A DNA stretch of 64,000 nt from contig JARFXR010000002.1 of NCBI GenBank assembly GCA_029194535.1, forward strand, positions 744,001-808,000, read 5' to 3'. Shown piece after piece: positions 1 to 8,987 of the stretch. Numbering within the stretch: position 1 is the stretch's first letter; each line of letters starts with the position of its first letter. The notes beneath the pieces are model-generated. The model saw only the letters and a list, made by a program, of their open reading frames with translations, was not told where the DNA came from and ran no database searches. The position numbers and the translations under genes are program-made. Origin of the DNA: Nitrospira sp. (GTDB lineage: Bacteria; Nitrospirota; Nitrospiria; Nitrospirales; Nitrospiraceae).

Positions 1-234
1 AGGATCGTCGCGAAGGGCCTGGATCTTGGGAATCGCCTCCTGCAGTCGATTCTCGCCGGCAAGCCGCAATCCCGCCGCAACTGCTTCGCGAACACGTTCG
101 GCGGAAACCGCTTTGGTGGCCGCCACCAGTCGGACACTGTCCGGTTCACGGCCGACGGCCACCGCAACCTGCCTGATGCGATCCATCACGGCCTTGACGC
201 GATCTGCGATTGAATCGGCCGTCCACACAGCCAT
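1..234 (-). CDS. yggS: YggS/PROSC-family PLP homeostasis protein, N-terminal part (cut by window edge)
   Basis: The first 78 codons of a gene that runs off the left edge. The protein begins MAVWTADSIADRV and contains LVAATKAVSAERVREAV and GENRLQEAIPKI. These match the start of the YggS/YlmE/PROSC family: the LVAxxK segment carries the PLP-binding lysine and GEN follows it. Family members bind pyridoxal 5'-phosphate without a known catalytic reaction and buffer PLP levels in the cytoplasm. The ATG at 232-234 follows an AGGGG ribosome-binding site. The frame is open further upstream, but no better start is visible. It is the last visible gene downstream of ftsZ and pgeF, a common position for this family in dcw clusters. 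The C-terminal half cannot be judged. Confidence 0.9.
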   Translation of the reverse strand, partial: MAVWTADSIADRVKAVMDRIRQVAVAVGREPDSVRLVAATKAVSAERVREAVAAGLRLAGENRLQEAIPKIQALRDDP

Positions 235-288
235 GCGCGCGAAGCCCCTACTCCCACAAACACAATCTAGCCCGGCCACTGGCGAGCG

Positions 289-1023
289 TTAGCGGCGCGA
301 CATCAATGCTATGCCGCTGACCATCGTGCCGTTCACGCGTCCTTCCCGGCGATAAGAGTAGAACAGATCGTCATGACAAATCGTACATAGATTGACGGCG
401 GTGACCTGCGCCGGTGCAATGCCGATCCGTTCCACCTGACGGCGAACCAGCTGCTTCAGATCCAGCCGCGCCCTGGCACCCCCGGCGCCCCGGACGACGG
501 ACTCCCATTCCGGCATCCGTTGCCGCAACGCACTCAGGACTGGCTCGTCAACCTCGTAGCAACAGGGTCCGGCCGAGGGACCGATGCTGACGCGAAGCTC
601 CGCCGACATCACGCGAAACCGTTCAACGAGCAGGGTGATCGTCTTGGGGACGATTTCCGCTACCGCGCCGCGCCATCCCGCATGAATGGCCGCCACCGCC
701 CGCCGCTGACGGTCATAGATCAGGACCGGCACGCAGTCCGCTGTTCGGACGGTCACGGTCACGCCCGGCTGATCCGTGATCAGTGCGTCCCACCCTCCGT
801 CGAATCGATCGTCTTCGGTCAGCGGTCGGTTGAGAATCAACGCGTCGGTGCCGTGCACCTGCTTGACAGACAATAACCATCCCCTGCCGCGTGGACCCGC
901 AGCCGGTACGCCGACTTCGAGCGCCAGGCTGTCGGCGTGACGGCGCGTACCGAAGAAATGACGGACGCCGTCCTGGGAGGAGGCGAATGCCGGCACGGTG
1001 ATAACCGGACTGTTGGTGTGCAC
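289..1023 (-). CDS. pgeF: Peptidoglycan editing factor PgeF (YfiH / laccase-domain family)
   Basis: A 244-aa cytoplasmic protein of the DUF152/YfiH family. The family motifs are present: VKQVHGT near residue 53, RTADCVPVL near 93 and HAGWRGA near 117. They supply the His and Cys residues of the zinc site. Family members are multicopper-like enzymes reported as purine nucleoside phosphorylases or adenosine deaminases. In E. coli PgeF prevents wrong residues entering the peptidoglycan stem peptide. The GTG start at 1021-1023 is preceded by AAAGG at a good distance. It starts 16 bp after the ftsZ stop, so it is probably co-transcribed with ftsZ, which fits a role in cell-wall quality control. 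The substrate is not decided by the sequence. Confidence 0.9.
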   Translation of the reverse strand: MHTNSPVITVPAFASSQDGVRHFFGTRRHADSLALEVGVPAAGPRGRGWLLSVKQVHGTDALILNRPLTEDDRFDGGWDALITDQPGVTVTVRTADCVPVLIYDRQRRAVAAIHAGWRGAVAEIVPKTITLLVERFRVMSAELRVSIGPSAGPCCYEVDEPVLSALRQRMPEWESVVRGAGGARARLDLKQLVRRQVERIGIAPAQVTAVNLCTICHDDLFYSYRREGRVNGTMVSGIALMSRR

Positions 1024-1039
1024 CGGACAACCTTTCCGA

Positions 1040-2218
1040 TCAATCGGCTTGTTTTCTCAAGAACGTCGGCACATCCCATTCGTCCTCAGCCGGAAGCGCC
1101 GCCCGATCCATCGACTGGACCAGTTCACTCCGGCGCAAGAACGTCGGCCGATCGATGTCTTTGTGATGCCGGTTCGCCACGGGCGTTCCACCTCCGTTCA
1201 TCGCCTGCGAGGTTGTCCGTGACGCGCGGGCCGCCCCCACCGGCACGGCCGCCGACTGTTCCTCGCGTTCGAACCCGGTCGCAATCACCGTGACGACCAG
1301 ATCATCGCCCATATCGGGATTGATGACCTGCCCGACGATGATGTTGGCCTCCGGATCCGCGGTCTGCTGAATGATCGACGCAGCCTCCTCAATTTCATGC
1401 AGCGACATATTGGGACCGCCCGTGATATTCAGCAGCACGCCGCGAGCCCCCTCAACGCTTCCTTCTTCCAGCAATGGACTGCAGATCGCTTTCTGCGCCG
1501 CCTCGATGGCCCGATTGGTGCCGCGTGACACACCCATGCCCATCACGGCGCGGCCGGTGTGCGACATGATCGTGCGGACGTCGGCAAAATCCACGTTCAC
1601 ATGGCCGGTCGTGGTGATCACATCCGCGATGCCTTGAATCGCCTGACGCAAAACATCGTCGGCCACCTTGAACGCTTCCAGCAATGGCGTCGTCTTATCG
1701 ACGATGCCGAGCAAGCGCTGGTTCGGGATCACCAACAGGGTGTCGACATGACGCCTCAGATCTCTGATGCCCTCATCGGCGTGCAACATCCGCCGGTGTC
1801 CCTCATACTGGAACGGCTTCGTCACCACTCCGACGGTCAAAATACCCAATTCCCTGGCGATGCTCGCGACAATCGGCGCCGCACCCGTTCCGGTCCCGCC
1901 GCCCATGCCGGCGGTCACGAAAACCATGTCCGCTCCTTCCAGACATTCACGCACTTGGTCCTTGCTCTCCAACGCCGATTCTTTTCCGATTTCCGGCTTC
2001 GCGCCGGCCCCGAGGCCGCGCGTCCTCTCAGGTCCCAACTGAACCTTGAAGGCGGCTCGTGATCGATCCAGCGCTTGCAAATCGGTGTTCGCGGCGATGA
2101 AATCGACACGCGCCAGCCCCGATGCAATCATGGTATTGACCGCATTGCACCCCGCTCCCCCGACCCCGATGACTTTGATCCGTACGGGGGAGAGGACATC
2201 TTCTTGAAATGAGAACAT
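1040..2218 (-). CDS. ftsZ: Cell division GTPase FtsZ
   Basis: A 392-aa tubulin homologue that polymerises at mid-cell into the Z ring. The nucleotide-binding [11 protein letters not shown] is at residues 18-28 and the tubulin signature GGGTGTG at 106-112, followed by the T7-loop region with NVDFADV. After the globular domain comes a linker of about 40 residues. Unusually, two segments there resemble the conserved C-terminal peptide that binds Fts[11 protein letters not shown] at 354-363 and [12 protein letters not shown] at 381-392. The last one is close to the E. coli tail. The gene lies 53 bp downstream of ftsA in the same operon. The ATG start at 2216-2218 has a purine-rich GGGAGG upstream. 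Confidence 0.98.
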   Translation of the reverse strand: MFSFQEDVLSPVRIKVIGVGGAGCNAVNTMIASGLARVDFIAANTDLQALDRSRAAFKVQLGPERTRGLGAGAKPEIGKESALESKDQVRECLEGADMVFVTAGMGGGTGTGAAPIVASIARELGILTVGVVTKPFQYEGHRRMLHADEGIRDLRRHVDTLLVIPNQRLLGIVDKTTPLLEAFKVADDVLRQAIQGIADVITTTGHVNVDFADVRTIMSHTGRAVMGMGVSRGTNRAIEAAQKAICSPLLEEGSVEGARGVLLNITGGPNMSLHEIEEAASIIQQTADPEANIIVGQVINPDMGDDLVVTVIATGFEREEQSAAVPVGAARASRTTSQAMNGGGTPVANRHHKDIDRPTFLRRSELVQSMDRAALPAEDEWDVPTFLRKQAD

Positions 2219-2271
2219 CAGGGCACCTCCCTTGAGCTAGCCGCGTGGCGGCCTTGCACCGCACGCGAGCG

Positions 2272-3507
2272 TTAAAAGAACTCAAACATCCAAGACTTCA
2301 TCCGATCCAGTACCCGGCTGAGGGGCCGCCCGCTGCGCAGACCCGCCGCCGCCATTTCCTCAGTGTGCCGCCGTGCGTGCATCAACAGCCCTACGCCCGT
2401 CGCATGCATGGGATTGCTCACGATGTCACGAAGCCCGCCGATACCCCCAGGCACGCCGCGACGCGCCGGCAGATTGAGGACATGCTCGGCGGCATCGGGC
2501 ATCCCGTCCAACAGCGAGGTCCCGCCTGTAATGACCACCCCGGCCCCCAGCATGCCTTCGTAGCCCGCCCGAGCAATCTCCCGGCGAACCAATTCGAACA
2601 TTTCGTCGACGCGGGGTTCGAGAATCTCCGCGATATCGCGCCGCGAAAACGTTCGGGCCGGTCGGTCCCCCACCGAAGGTACTTCCACACGTTCATGGCC
2701 GTGAACGAGATCCGTGCGGGCTAGGCCGTACTGGACCTTGATCTTTTCCGCCTCCGTCTGCGACGTCAGCAGGCCGATGGCCAAATCTTTGGTGAGATTC
2801 TGCCCCCCGATAGGAAGCACGGCTGAGTGTCTGATGCTGCCGTCGAGGAAGATGGCCAGATCGGTCGTGCCACCGCCGAGATCCACCATGGCCACACCGA
2901 GATCCCGTTCTTCCTGACCGAGGACGGCTTCGCTGGAAGCCAGAGGTTGCAGAATAATGTCCACGACGTCGAGACCGGCGCGGTTGACGCTCTTGATGAT
3001 GTTTTGAGCGGACGTGACCGCTCCCGTAATGACGTGCACGTTGACTTCGAGCCGATTGCCGGAAAGCCCGAGCGGCTCGCGAACTCCCTCTTGACCATCC
3101 ACCATGAATTCTCTCGGGAGTACGTGGAGAATCCGGCGTTCGTGAGGAATCACGGCGAGCGTTCTGGCGCTTTCGATCGCGCGCTGTACGTCGTCACGGG
3201 TCACCTCGGATTTCTTCAGCGCCACCACGCCCTTGCAATTTTCGGCGGAAATGTGGCTGCCCGCGATCCCCGTGTAGACGGAGTTGATCTGGACCGCCGC
3301 CATGAGTTCCGCCTCTTCCACCGCTTTCTTGATCGATTCCACCGTGCTCTCGATGTCCACCACCACGCCTTTGCGGAGACCGCGGGAAGGGCTCGATCCC
3401 ACACCGATGATGCTGAGCGACCCATCGTCCATGATCTCGGAGACGATGGCGCAGATCTTCGTGGTCCCGATGTCCAACCCCACGAGAATTTGATCCCGCT
3501 TCGCCAC
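2272..3507 (-). CDS. ftsA: Cell division protein FtsA
   Basis: An actin-fold ATPase of 411 aa that tethers FtsZ to the membrane and recruits later divisome proteins. The phosphate-1 motif LVGLDIGTTK is near the N-terminus, MVDLGGGTTDLAIF in the middle and GVVITGGTSLLDGM near the C-terminal third. The tail DRMKSWMFEFF fits the membrane-binding amphipathic helix. The reading frame extends 26 codons further upstream. The GTG at 3505-3507 is preferred because GGGGGT stands in front of it, the protein then begins MAKRDQILVGLDIG as in homologues, and it leaves a 4-bp gap after ftsQ. Co-transcription with ftsQ and ftsZ is very likely. Confidence 0.97.
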   Translation of the reverse strand: MAKRDQILVGLDIGTTKICAIVSEIMDDGSLSIIGVGSSPSRGLRKGVVVDIESTVESIKKAVEEAELMAAVQINSVYTGIAGSHISAENCKGVVALKKSEVTRDDVQRAIESARTLAVIPHERRILHVLPREFMVDGQEGVREPLGLSGNRLEVNVHVITGAVTSAQNIIKSVNRAGLDVVDIILQPLASSEAVLGQEERDLGVAMVDLGGGTTDLAIFLDGSIRHSAVLPIGGQNLTKDLAIGLLTSQTEAEKIKVQYGLARTDLVHGHERVEVPSVGDRPARTFSRRDIAEILEPRVDEMFELVRREIARAGYEGMLGAGVVITGGTSLLDGMPDAAEHVLNLPARRGVPGGIGGLRDIVSNPMHATGVGLLMHARRHTEEMAAAGLRSGRPLSRVLDRMKSWMFEFF

Positions 3508-3511
3508 AGCC

Positions 3512-4381
3512 CTACCCCCTTTCCCGCACGATGACGCGATTGTCGTACCGCAGGTCCACTTCGCCGAGTTCGCGCTTCGGGCCATCGAGGGTACCGGGCT
3601 TGAACACGGCCTTCACCATGCGGAAGCGATTCCACTGATCCAATAAGGCATCGTGACCGAACTGGAAACGCATTCCCTTGATCGACGCGACAAGATTCAG
3701 CGGGTCGGAGACATCGATTTCCACACGCCCCTCGACGCTATGCGCCATCGTCCTGGCCAATTCAATCGACGACTGCACGGTCCGTCGCAGCTCGGACTCC
3801 CCCTGTATGAGGAGTTGCTGACCCGCCCCCATGATCAGCGGAAGCGACGGTTGGTCCCCATCGCCGAGACGCGTCAGCACGATTCCTTCTTCATCCAGCA
3901 GCAGATATTCCCACCCGACTCGCGCAATGGCGGCCGGCTGGCGCTCCACCACGGTGACCCTCAGGGTGTGCAACGGCAAACGCTCCAGCGTGGCCTCCTT
4001 GATCCACGCGATCGTCCGCAGTCGCTCAGCCAAAAAGAGAAGGCTGACCCGGTGCAGTGCCGTTCCGTTTTTCAGTGCCAACCGCTCGAATACCTCCTCA
4101 CGCGCGACATGGTGGATGCCTTGGATCTGAATCTCTCGAATTTCCAGGCCGCGTTCGATGATCGGTGCGAGGTGGCGCATTCCCAGCACTCCCACCCATA
4201 GGCTCATCGCGAAGCCTGCCGCCCACGCGGCAATCCGTATTTTCGGATGCCAGGTCGCTCTGACACGTGCCCAGCGCCGGTGCCGACGCTCGCTCTCGAC
4301 TTGGCCTCGCGACTCTCTCCAGCGGTTTTGCCGATAGGTGGGTTGTTCGGCTTTCGGCTTTCTTCTGAACAGGCGCATCAT
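3512..4381 (-). CDS. ftsQ: Cell division protein FtsQ
   Basis: A 289-aa bitopic membrane protein. A long basic cytoplasmic N-terminus of about 45 residues is followed by one membrane segment (about residues 49-70) and a periplasmic POTRA domain beginning IREIQIQGIHHVAREEVFER. The FtsQ domain follows with LPLHTLRVTVVERQPAA and a typical YLLLDEEGIVL. FtsQ links FtsB/FtsL to the early divisome. It overlaps ddl by 4 bp (ATGA) and is followed after 4 bp by ftsA, the classic ddl-ftsQ-ftsA-ftsZ order. Sequence conservation in this family is weak, but size, topology and position agree. Confidence 0.95.
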   Translation of the reverse strand: MMRLFRRKPKAEQPTYRQNRWRESRGQVESERRHRRWARVRATWHPKIRIAAWAAGFAMSLWVGVLGMRHLAPIIERGLEIREIQIQGIHHVAREEVFERLALKNGTALHRVSLLFLAERLRTIAWIKEATLERLPLHTLRVTVVERQPAAIARVGWEYLLLDEEGIVLTRLGDGDQPSLPLIMGAGQQLLIQGESELRRTVQSSIELARTMAHSVEGRVEIDVSDPLNLVASIKGMRFQFGHDALLDQWNRFRMVKAVFKPGTLDGPKRELGEVDLRYDNRVIVRERG

Positions 4382-5370
4382 ACCCGTCGCGTCCTTCCCT
4401 TCGATCTTTGAGGGGACATCCGTGCCACGGCTGATTCCAGGATCCGTTCCGTCAGGTCGTCGTAGCCGATCCCCGCTTGGGCCGCGGCCATCGGAAGGAG
4501 GCTCGTCTCGGTCATGCCCGGCGCCGTATTGATCTCCAACACATAGGGACGCCCGCGCGGCGTAATGCGAAAGTCAACACGGGCGGCCCCGGCGCAATTC
4601 AGGACTTCATACGCGCGCAACGCCAGCGAGCGGATCTTCCCGATGACGGGCTCCGGAAGCGGCGCCGGACAGAGATAGCGGGTCTTTCCCTTCTCGTACT
4701 TCGCGGAGTAGTCGTAAAAGCCACCGGGGGCGACGATTTCCACCGCCGGCAACGCGAGCGGTGCCCGTCCTGCTCGACCGAGCAACGAAACCGTGACCTC
4801 ATGCCCGGGAATGTACGCTTCGACCACCGCATCTCGATCGTAGCGGTGGGCCAGAGCCAGAGCCTTGTTCCATTGTGCTCGTTGTTTCACGATGGTCACG
4901 CCGATCGTCGACCCTTCGGATGCCGGCTTCACGACCACCGGCCAGCGTAGTTTCGCCTTCCTCAAGGCTTGGTCGTCCGACAGAACCTGTCCGCGCTTCA
5001 GCACCAAGCCGGGAGGCACCGGAATGCCATGCGCCGCCAAAATCGTCTTGGTCGTGACTTTGTGCATGCCGACAGAGCTGGCTTGGACACCCGATCCCGT
5101 ATAGGGGATGCCAAGGGTCTCGAGAAAACCTTGAATGGATCCGTCTTCTCCTCCCGGCCCATGCAGAGCCAGGAATGCGACAGCAATCCGATGCTTCTCA
5201 AGATCTCGACTTAAGCCGGAGCCGACGTCGATCGCGACGGCGTCGTATCCTCTCCGGCGCAGGGCACGATGAACAGCCGATCCGGTACGGAGCGACACCT
5301 CCCGCTCCGAAGACTGTCCTCCCATCAGGACTCCGATCCGACCCCTGGTCAGTAGGGAACGTTGGGGCAT
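4378..5370 (-). CDS. ddl: D-alanine--D-alanine ligase
   Basis: A 330-aa ATP-grasp enzyme that joins two D-Ala for the peptidoglycan stem peptide. Visible motifs are GVLMGGQSSEREVSLRTG near the N-terminus, FLALHGPGGEDGSIQGFLE, the ATP-grasp segment PVVVKPASEGSTIGV and the C-terminal RVDFRITPRGRPYVLEINTAPGMTETSLLP. The last part holds the Mg-binding Glu/Asn and the TExSL loop. Length is slightly over the usual 300-320 aa because of a basic C-terminal tail. The stop overlaps the ftsQ start by 4 bp, indicating translational coupling. The 69 bp between murB and ddl are the largest gap in this part of the cluster. Confidence 0.97.
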   Translation of the reverse strand: MPQRSLLTRGRIGVLMGGQSSEREVSLRTGSAVHRALRRRGYDAVAIDVGSGLSRDLEKHRIAVAFLALHGPGGEDGSIQGFLETLGIPYTGSGVQASSVGMHKVTTKTILAAHGIPVPPGLVLKRGQVLSDDQALRKAKLRWPVVVKPASEGSTIGVTIVKQRAQWNKALALAHRYDRDAVVEAYIPGHEVTVSLLGRAGRAPLALPAVEIVAPGGFYDYSAKYEKGKTRYLCPAPLPEPVIGKIRSLALRAYEVLNCAGAARVDFRITPRGRPYVLEINTAPGMTETSLLPMAAAQAGIGYDDLTERILESAVARMSPQRSKGRTRRV

Positions 5371-5439
5371 CGTGTTAGTTCAGTCGTCGACCTTTATCGA
5401 AGGTCGCGGCTGCCATCCGATCGTGACATCCGTAAACGC

Positions 5440-6393
5440 TCACCGTCCGGCCTCCCCGACGATCCGGAGTTCGAGATCCAATCGCACACCAGTCTGTCGC
5501 TTGATCGCCCGCCGGACTTTTCCGATCAAGGCGATGACGTCGGCGGCCTGCGCTCGCCCGCGATTGACGATGAAATTGCCGTGTCTGGTCGACACTTCCG
5601 CATCGCCCACGCGCAACCCCTTGAGTTGCATCATCTCGATCAGGCGGCCCGCTGAATCGTTCGCCGGATTCTTGAAGACGCACCCGGCGCTGGGCATCGT
5701 GAGCGGTTGCGTATCACGCCGATACTGGAGATACTCTTTGACCACCCGCTCGATGTCTCCCCTGATCCCCTTGCGCAGTTGCAGCCACACGCCGACCACG
5801 ATGCCCTTGGGCAACTTGGCGTGCCGGTACTCGAAAGGAATCGCCCAGGCCGGAATGTCCTGGATCAAGCCGGCGGAGGTCACGACGCGCACGGCTTTCA
5901 GCGCATCCTTCATCTCGCCCAGCCTGGTTCCCGCATTCATGACGACGCAACCCGCGACAGTGCCGGGAATTCCCGCCGCCCATTCGAGTCCGGCGAGAGC
6001 CCGCCGGACGGCATAGCCGATCAACGTCGGCATTCCCACACCCCCTTCGGCGTACAACACCTCTCCTGGCTCTTCTCTGATCGTACGGAACTTCCCCAAG
6101 TGCACCACGATCCCCCGGATGCCGCCGTCGCGGATCAAGAGGTTCGTGCCGCCCACGACAAACAGAGGGATACCGTGTGCGCGTGCTTGCATGGCCAGGC
6201 GACAGACATCGTCCACGTCGGCCGGTTCGACCACGACGTCGGCCGGCCCTCCGATCTTGAACGACGTATAGGAGTCCAGCGGAACATCAAAGCGCACCGT
6301 TCCTCTGACCTGCGCCACAGCCGCTCGGATGTCCTTCTTCTGAAACTTCGCGCCGGCATGTTTTGCACCGCCCCGCAATCTCGCGCGATTCAT
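5440..6393 (-). CDS. murB: UDP-N-acetylenolpyruvoylglucosamine reductase
   Basis: A 317-aa FAD-dependent cytoplasmic reductase that converts UDP-GlcNAc-enolpyruvate to UDP-MurNAc. FAD-binding segments YTSFKIGGPADVVVEP and GGTNLLIRDGGIRG lie in the first third, GIPGTVAGCVVMNAG in the middle, and PSAGCVFKNP and STRHGNFIVN in the substrate domain. The residue that acts as proton donor, Ser in E. coli, is Cys here (SAGC). This is common in the short MurB type, which also lacks the extra loop of E. coli MurB. The gene starts 4 bp after the murC stop. Its position between murC and ddl is standard. Confidence 0.97.
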   Translation of the reverse strand: MNRARLRGGAKHAGAKFQKKDIRAAVAQVRGTVRFDVPLDSYTSFKIGGPADVVVEPADVDDVCRLAMQARAHGIPLFVVGGTNLLIRDGGIRGIVVHLGKFRTIREEPGEVLYAEGGVGMPTLIGYAVRRALAGLEWAAGIPGTVAGCVVMNAGTRLGEMKDALKAVRVVTSAGLIQDIPAWAIPFEYRHAKLPKGIVVGVWLQLRKGIRGDIERVVKEYLQYRRDTQPLTMPSAGCVFKNPANDSAGRLIEMMQLKGLRVGDAEVSTRHGNFIVNRGRAQAADVIALIGKVRRAIKRQTGVRLDLELRIVGEAGR

Positions 6394-6397
6394 CGTG

Positions 6398-7789
6398 TCA
6401 TGTACCGGGAGCCAGCCTCGACAGCAAGACGGGCCCAGATTTCCAAATATCGCCGGCGCCCAGGGTTAACACCAGATCTCCCGGTTTGATCTCCGGTAAC
6501 ACCCGATCCACCAAGTCCTCTTTCCGCTCCACGAATGTCACCGACGGATGGCCTGCCGTCCGGATCGCCTCGGCCAACCTGGCCCCGGAAATGCCCGGAA
6601 GCGGTTGTTCACTGGCCGCATAGATGTCCGTCAGGAACAACCGGTCGGCATCGACGAAGGCGCGTGAAAAGTCCTCCAGCAGATCTCTCGTTCTCGTATA
6701 ACGATGCGGTTGGAAGAGGACGATCAAGCGCCGGTCGGTCCATCCCTGTTTGGCTGCCGCCAGCGTGGCCTTGATCTCCGTCGGATGATGGCCGTAGTCG
6801 TCCACCACCATGATGCCCGCTGCTTCTCCCCGCAGATGGAACCGTCGCTCGACGCCCGTAAAGGCCGCCAGCGCCTTGCGGATTAAGTCCGTCGGCACGT
6901 CCAATTCGATCCCGATGGCGATCGCCGCCAGCGCGTTGGAGACGTTGTGAATGCCCGGAACCGAGAGGCGGAACGGACCGAGATTGCGTCCTCGAAAGAA
7001 GGCGCGAAATTCGGCCCCCCACTGTTTGAGGCTGATGTCGGTCGCCCGGAAATCCGGCGAGATCCCGTCGGCCTCACGCAATCCATAGGTTTGATACCGC
7101 TTCACGATTTTCGGGAACAACGCTCGAAGCCGGTCGTCGTCAGAGCAGAGAACCGCCAAACCATAAAACGGCACCTTGTTGATGAACTCAAGAAAGCTTT
7201 CGTTGATCCGCTCCATACTGCCGTAATGGTCGAGATGCTCTCTGTCCAGATTCGTCACGGCGACGACTGTCGGAGACAATCGTAGAAATGAGCCGTCGCT
7301 TTCGTCCGCTTCCGCTACCAACAGGTCACCTCGCCCCAGCCGCGCATGGCTTCCGAGCGCGTTGACCTTGCCGCCGATGACCATTGTGGGATCCAATCCA
7401 CCCTGTGCGAGCACGTTGGCCACCATCGATGTGGTCGTGGTCTTGCCATGGGCACCGGCAATCGCCACGCCGAATTTCAGCCGCATCAACTCGGCCAGCA
7501 TCTCTGCCCGCGGGATCACCGGGACCTGTTTCGCCTTGGCGAAACTGACCTCCGGGTTCGTGGGAGAAACCGCGGACGAAATCACGACGACCTGCGCATC
7601 GCCTACATTGGACTCCTGGTGACCGATGAAGATGCGCCCGCCCAATTCTTCCAAACGTCGTGTGGTATCGGAGGCCTGCAGATCCGAACCGCTGACTTTG
7701 TAGCCGAGCGTGAGCAGCACCTCGGCGATCCCGCTCATACCCGCCCCCCCGATTCCTACCAGATGAATCTGTTGTGTCTTCCTGAACAT
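6398..7789 (-). CDS. murC: UDP-N-acetylmuramate--L-alanine ligase
   Basis: A Mur ligase of 463 aa that adds L-Ala to UDP-MurNAc. The N-terminal Rossmann motif is VGIGGAGMSGIAEVL and the P-loop is AGAHGKTTTTSMVAN. The central domain has VAEADESDGSFLRL and NLDREHLDHYGS, and VDDYGHHPTEI marks the C-terminal domain and is typical of MurC. The frame extends 38 codons upstream into murG. The ATG at 7787-7789 is chosen because GAGG lies about ten bases upstream and the protein then begins MFRKTQQIHLVG like other MurC proteins. This leaves a 70-bp spacer after murG. Confidence 0.96.
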   Translation of the reverse strand: MFRKTQQIHLVGIGGAGMSGIAEVLLTLGYKVSGSDLQASDTTRRLEELGGRIFIGHQESNVGDAQVVVISSAVSPTNPEVSFAKAKQVPVIPRAEMLAELMRLKFGVAIAGAHGKTTTTSMVANVLAQGGLDPTMVIGGKVNALGSHARLGRGDLLVAEADESDGSFLRLSPTVVAVTNLDREHLDHYGSMERINESFLEFINKVPFYGLAVLCSDDDRLRALFPKIVKRYQTYGLREADGISPDFRATDISLKQWGAEFRAFFRGRNLGPFRLSVPGIHNVSNALAAIAIGIELDVPTDLIRKALAAFTGVERRFHLRGEAAGIMVVDDYGHHPTEIKATLAAAKQGWTDRRLIVLFQPHRYTRTRDLLEDFSRAFVDADRLFLTDIYAASEQPLPGISGARLAEAIRTAGHPSVTFVERKEDLVDRVLPEIKPGDLVLTLGAGDIWKSGPVLLSRLAPGT

Positions 7790-7859
7790 CGGTGGTTGCC
7801 TCAAGCGGCTGATCGGCTGCGATGGATTGAACCCCCGTCCGTTTTGCTGTCTGGTACCA

Positions 7860-8987
7860 TCAGAGTGCCCACGCTCCAAGAGACTGACGCTTATCATGCC
7901 CACCTCCTACGAGTGCGTAGCATTCGCGGACGATCGTCTCGGCCGCGTCGGTTCGTCTCAACGACAGGCTTGCCATCGCCATGGCATTCAGCCGCTCGGA
8001 ATCATCGGCCAGCGCACCGACGAGGCGCGCCAGCTTCTCGCCCGTGAGTTCGGCCTGCGGCAGCAGCACGGCGGCACCGGCCGCTTCCATGACCTTTGCG
8101 TTCTTGGTCTGGTGATCATAAATAGCCGTAGGCAGCGGAATGAGGACCGCCGGCTTCCCGCATGTGGTCAACTCCGCCACCGTCATGGCGCCGGCGCGCG
8201 CCACTATCAGATCCGCTGCCCCAATCGCCGTCGGCATATCGTAGATGAAAGGCGTGACGGAGGCTGAGATTCCGGCGCAACGATAGGCTTCCGTCACTCG
8301 AGCGTGGTCGGGTTCGCCCGTCTGGTGTGTGATGGTCAGTCGCACTCGCGCGTTGCGCATCATCTGAAGTCCCTCGATGACGGCGCTGTTGATGGCTTTC
8401 GCCCCCTGGCTGCCGCCGAAGATCAACAGACGGAACTCTCCCGGCTCGCGGCGCATTCGAGGAACCCTGGAGGCCGCCTCGACAAACGAGCTCCGTATGG
8501 GCGTGCCCACGACGCGAACCTTGGTTCGGTCGAACCCCTCGGTGGCCGACTCGAACGCCAGAAAAATCCGCTGTGCGAACGGACCGACCGCCTTATTCGC
8601 CATCCCCGAATTCGCGTTAGGTTCAAGAATCACACGCGCCACTCCAGCCGCGGCTGCCGCGGTTACCATCATGGGACTCGTATACCCACCGACCCCGATC
8701 ACCAGACGCGCCCGCCGATCGCGCAGAATCCTGAGGCATTGCCAGAAACTCAGCGGCATCGCGGCCAGGCCCTTCAGCATGCCAACCGGTCCCGTCCCCA
8801 TGACCGGTTTGGCGCTGATCAACGCCAATTCGAAACCTTCGTGTGCCAGCACCTTGGATTCCAAACCTCGGGACGTTCCTACAAACAGCACCTGCACGGC
8901 AGGATCGCGCCGGAGAAACTCCTGCGCCAGCGCGACGGCCGGATAGAGATGGCCGCCCGTTCCTCCCGCCGCAATGATGATCGTCAT
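7860..8987 (-). CDS. murG: UDP-GlcNAc--lipid I N-acetylglucosaminyltransferase MurG
   Basis: A 375-aa peripheral membrane GT-B glycosyltransferase that turns lipid I into lipid II. It begins MTIIIAAGGTGGHLYPAVAL with the first glycine loop, has GVGGYTSPMMVTAAAAAG around residue 100 and the second loop FGGSQGAKAIN near residue 190. The UDP-GlcNAc site is seen in ADLIVARAGAMTVAELTTCGKPAVLIPLP. Its start overlaps the ftsW stop by 4 bp (ATGA), so the flippase-like protein and the glycosyltransferase are probably translated together. Confidence 0.97.
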   Translation of the reverse strand: MTIIIAAGGTGGHLYPAVALAQEFLRRDPAVQVLFVGTSRGLESKVLAHEGFELALISAKPVMGTGPVGMLKGLAAMPLSFWQCLRILRDRRARLVIGVGGYTSPMMVTAAAAAGVARVILEPNANSGMANKAVGPFAQRIFLAFESATEGFDRTKVRVVGTPIRSSFVEAASRVPRMRREPGEFRLLIFGGSQGAKAINSAVIEGLQMMRNARVRLTITHQTGEPDHARVTEAYRCAGISASVTPFIYDMPTAIGAADLIVARAGAMTVAELTTCGKPAVLIPLPTAIYDHQTKNAKVMEAAGAAVLLPQAELTGEKLARLVGALADDSERLNAMAMASLSLRRTDAAETIVRECYALVGGGHDKRQSLGAWAL

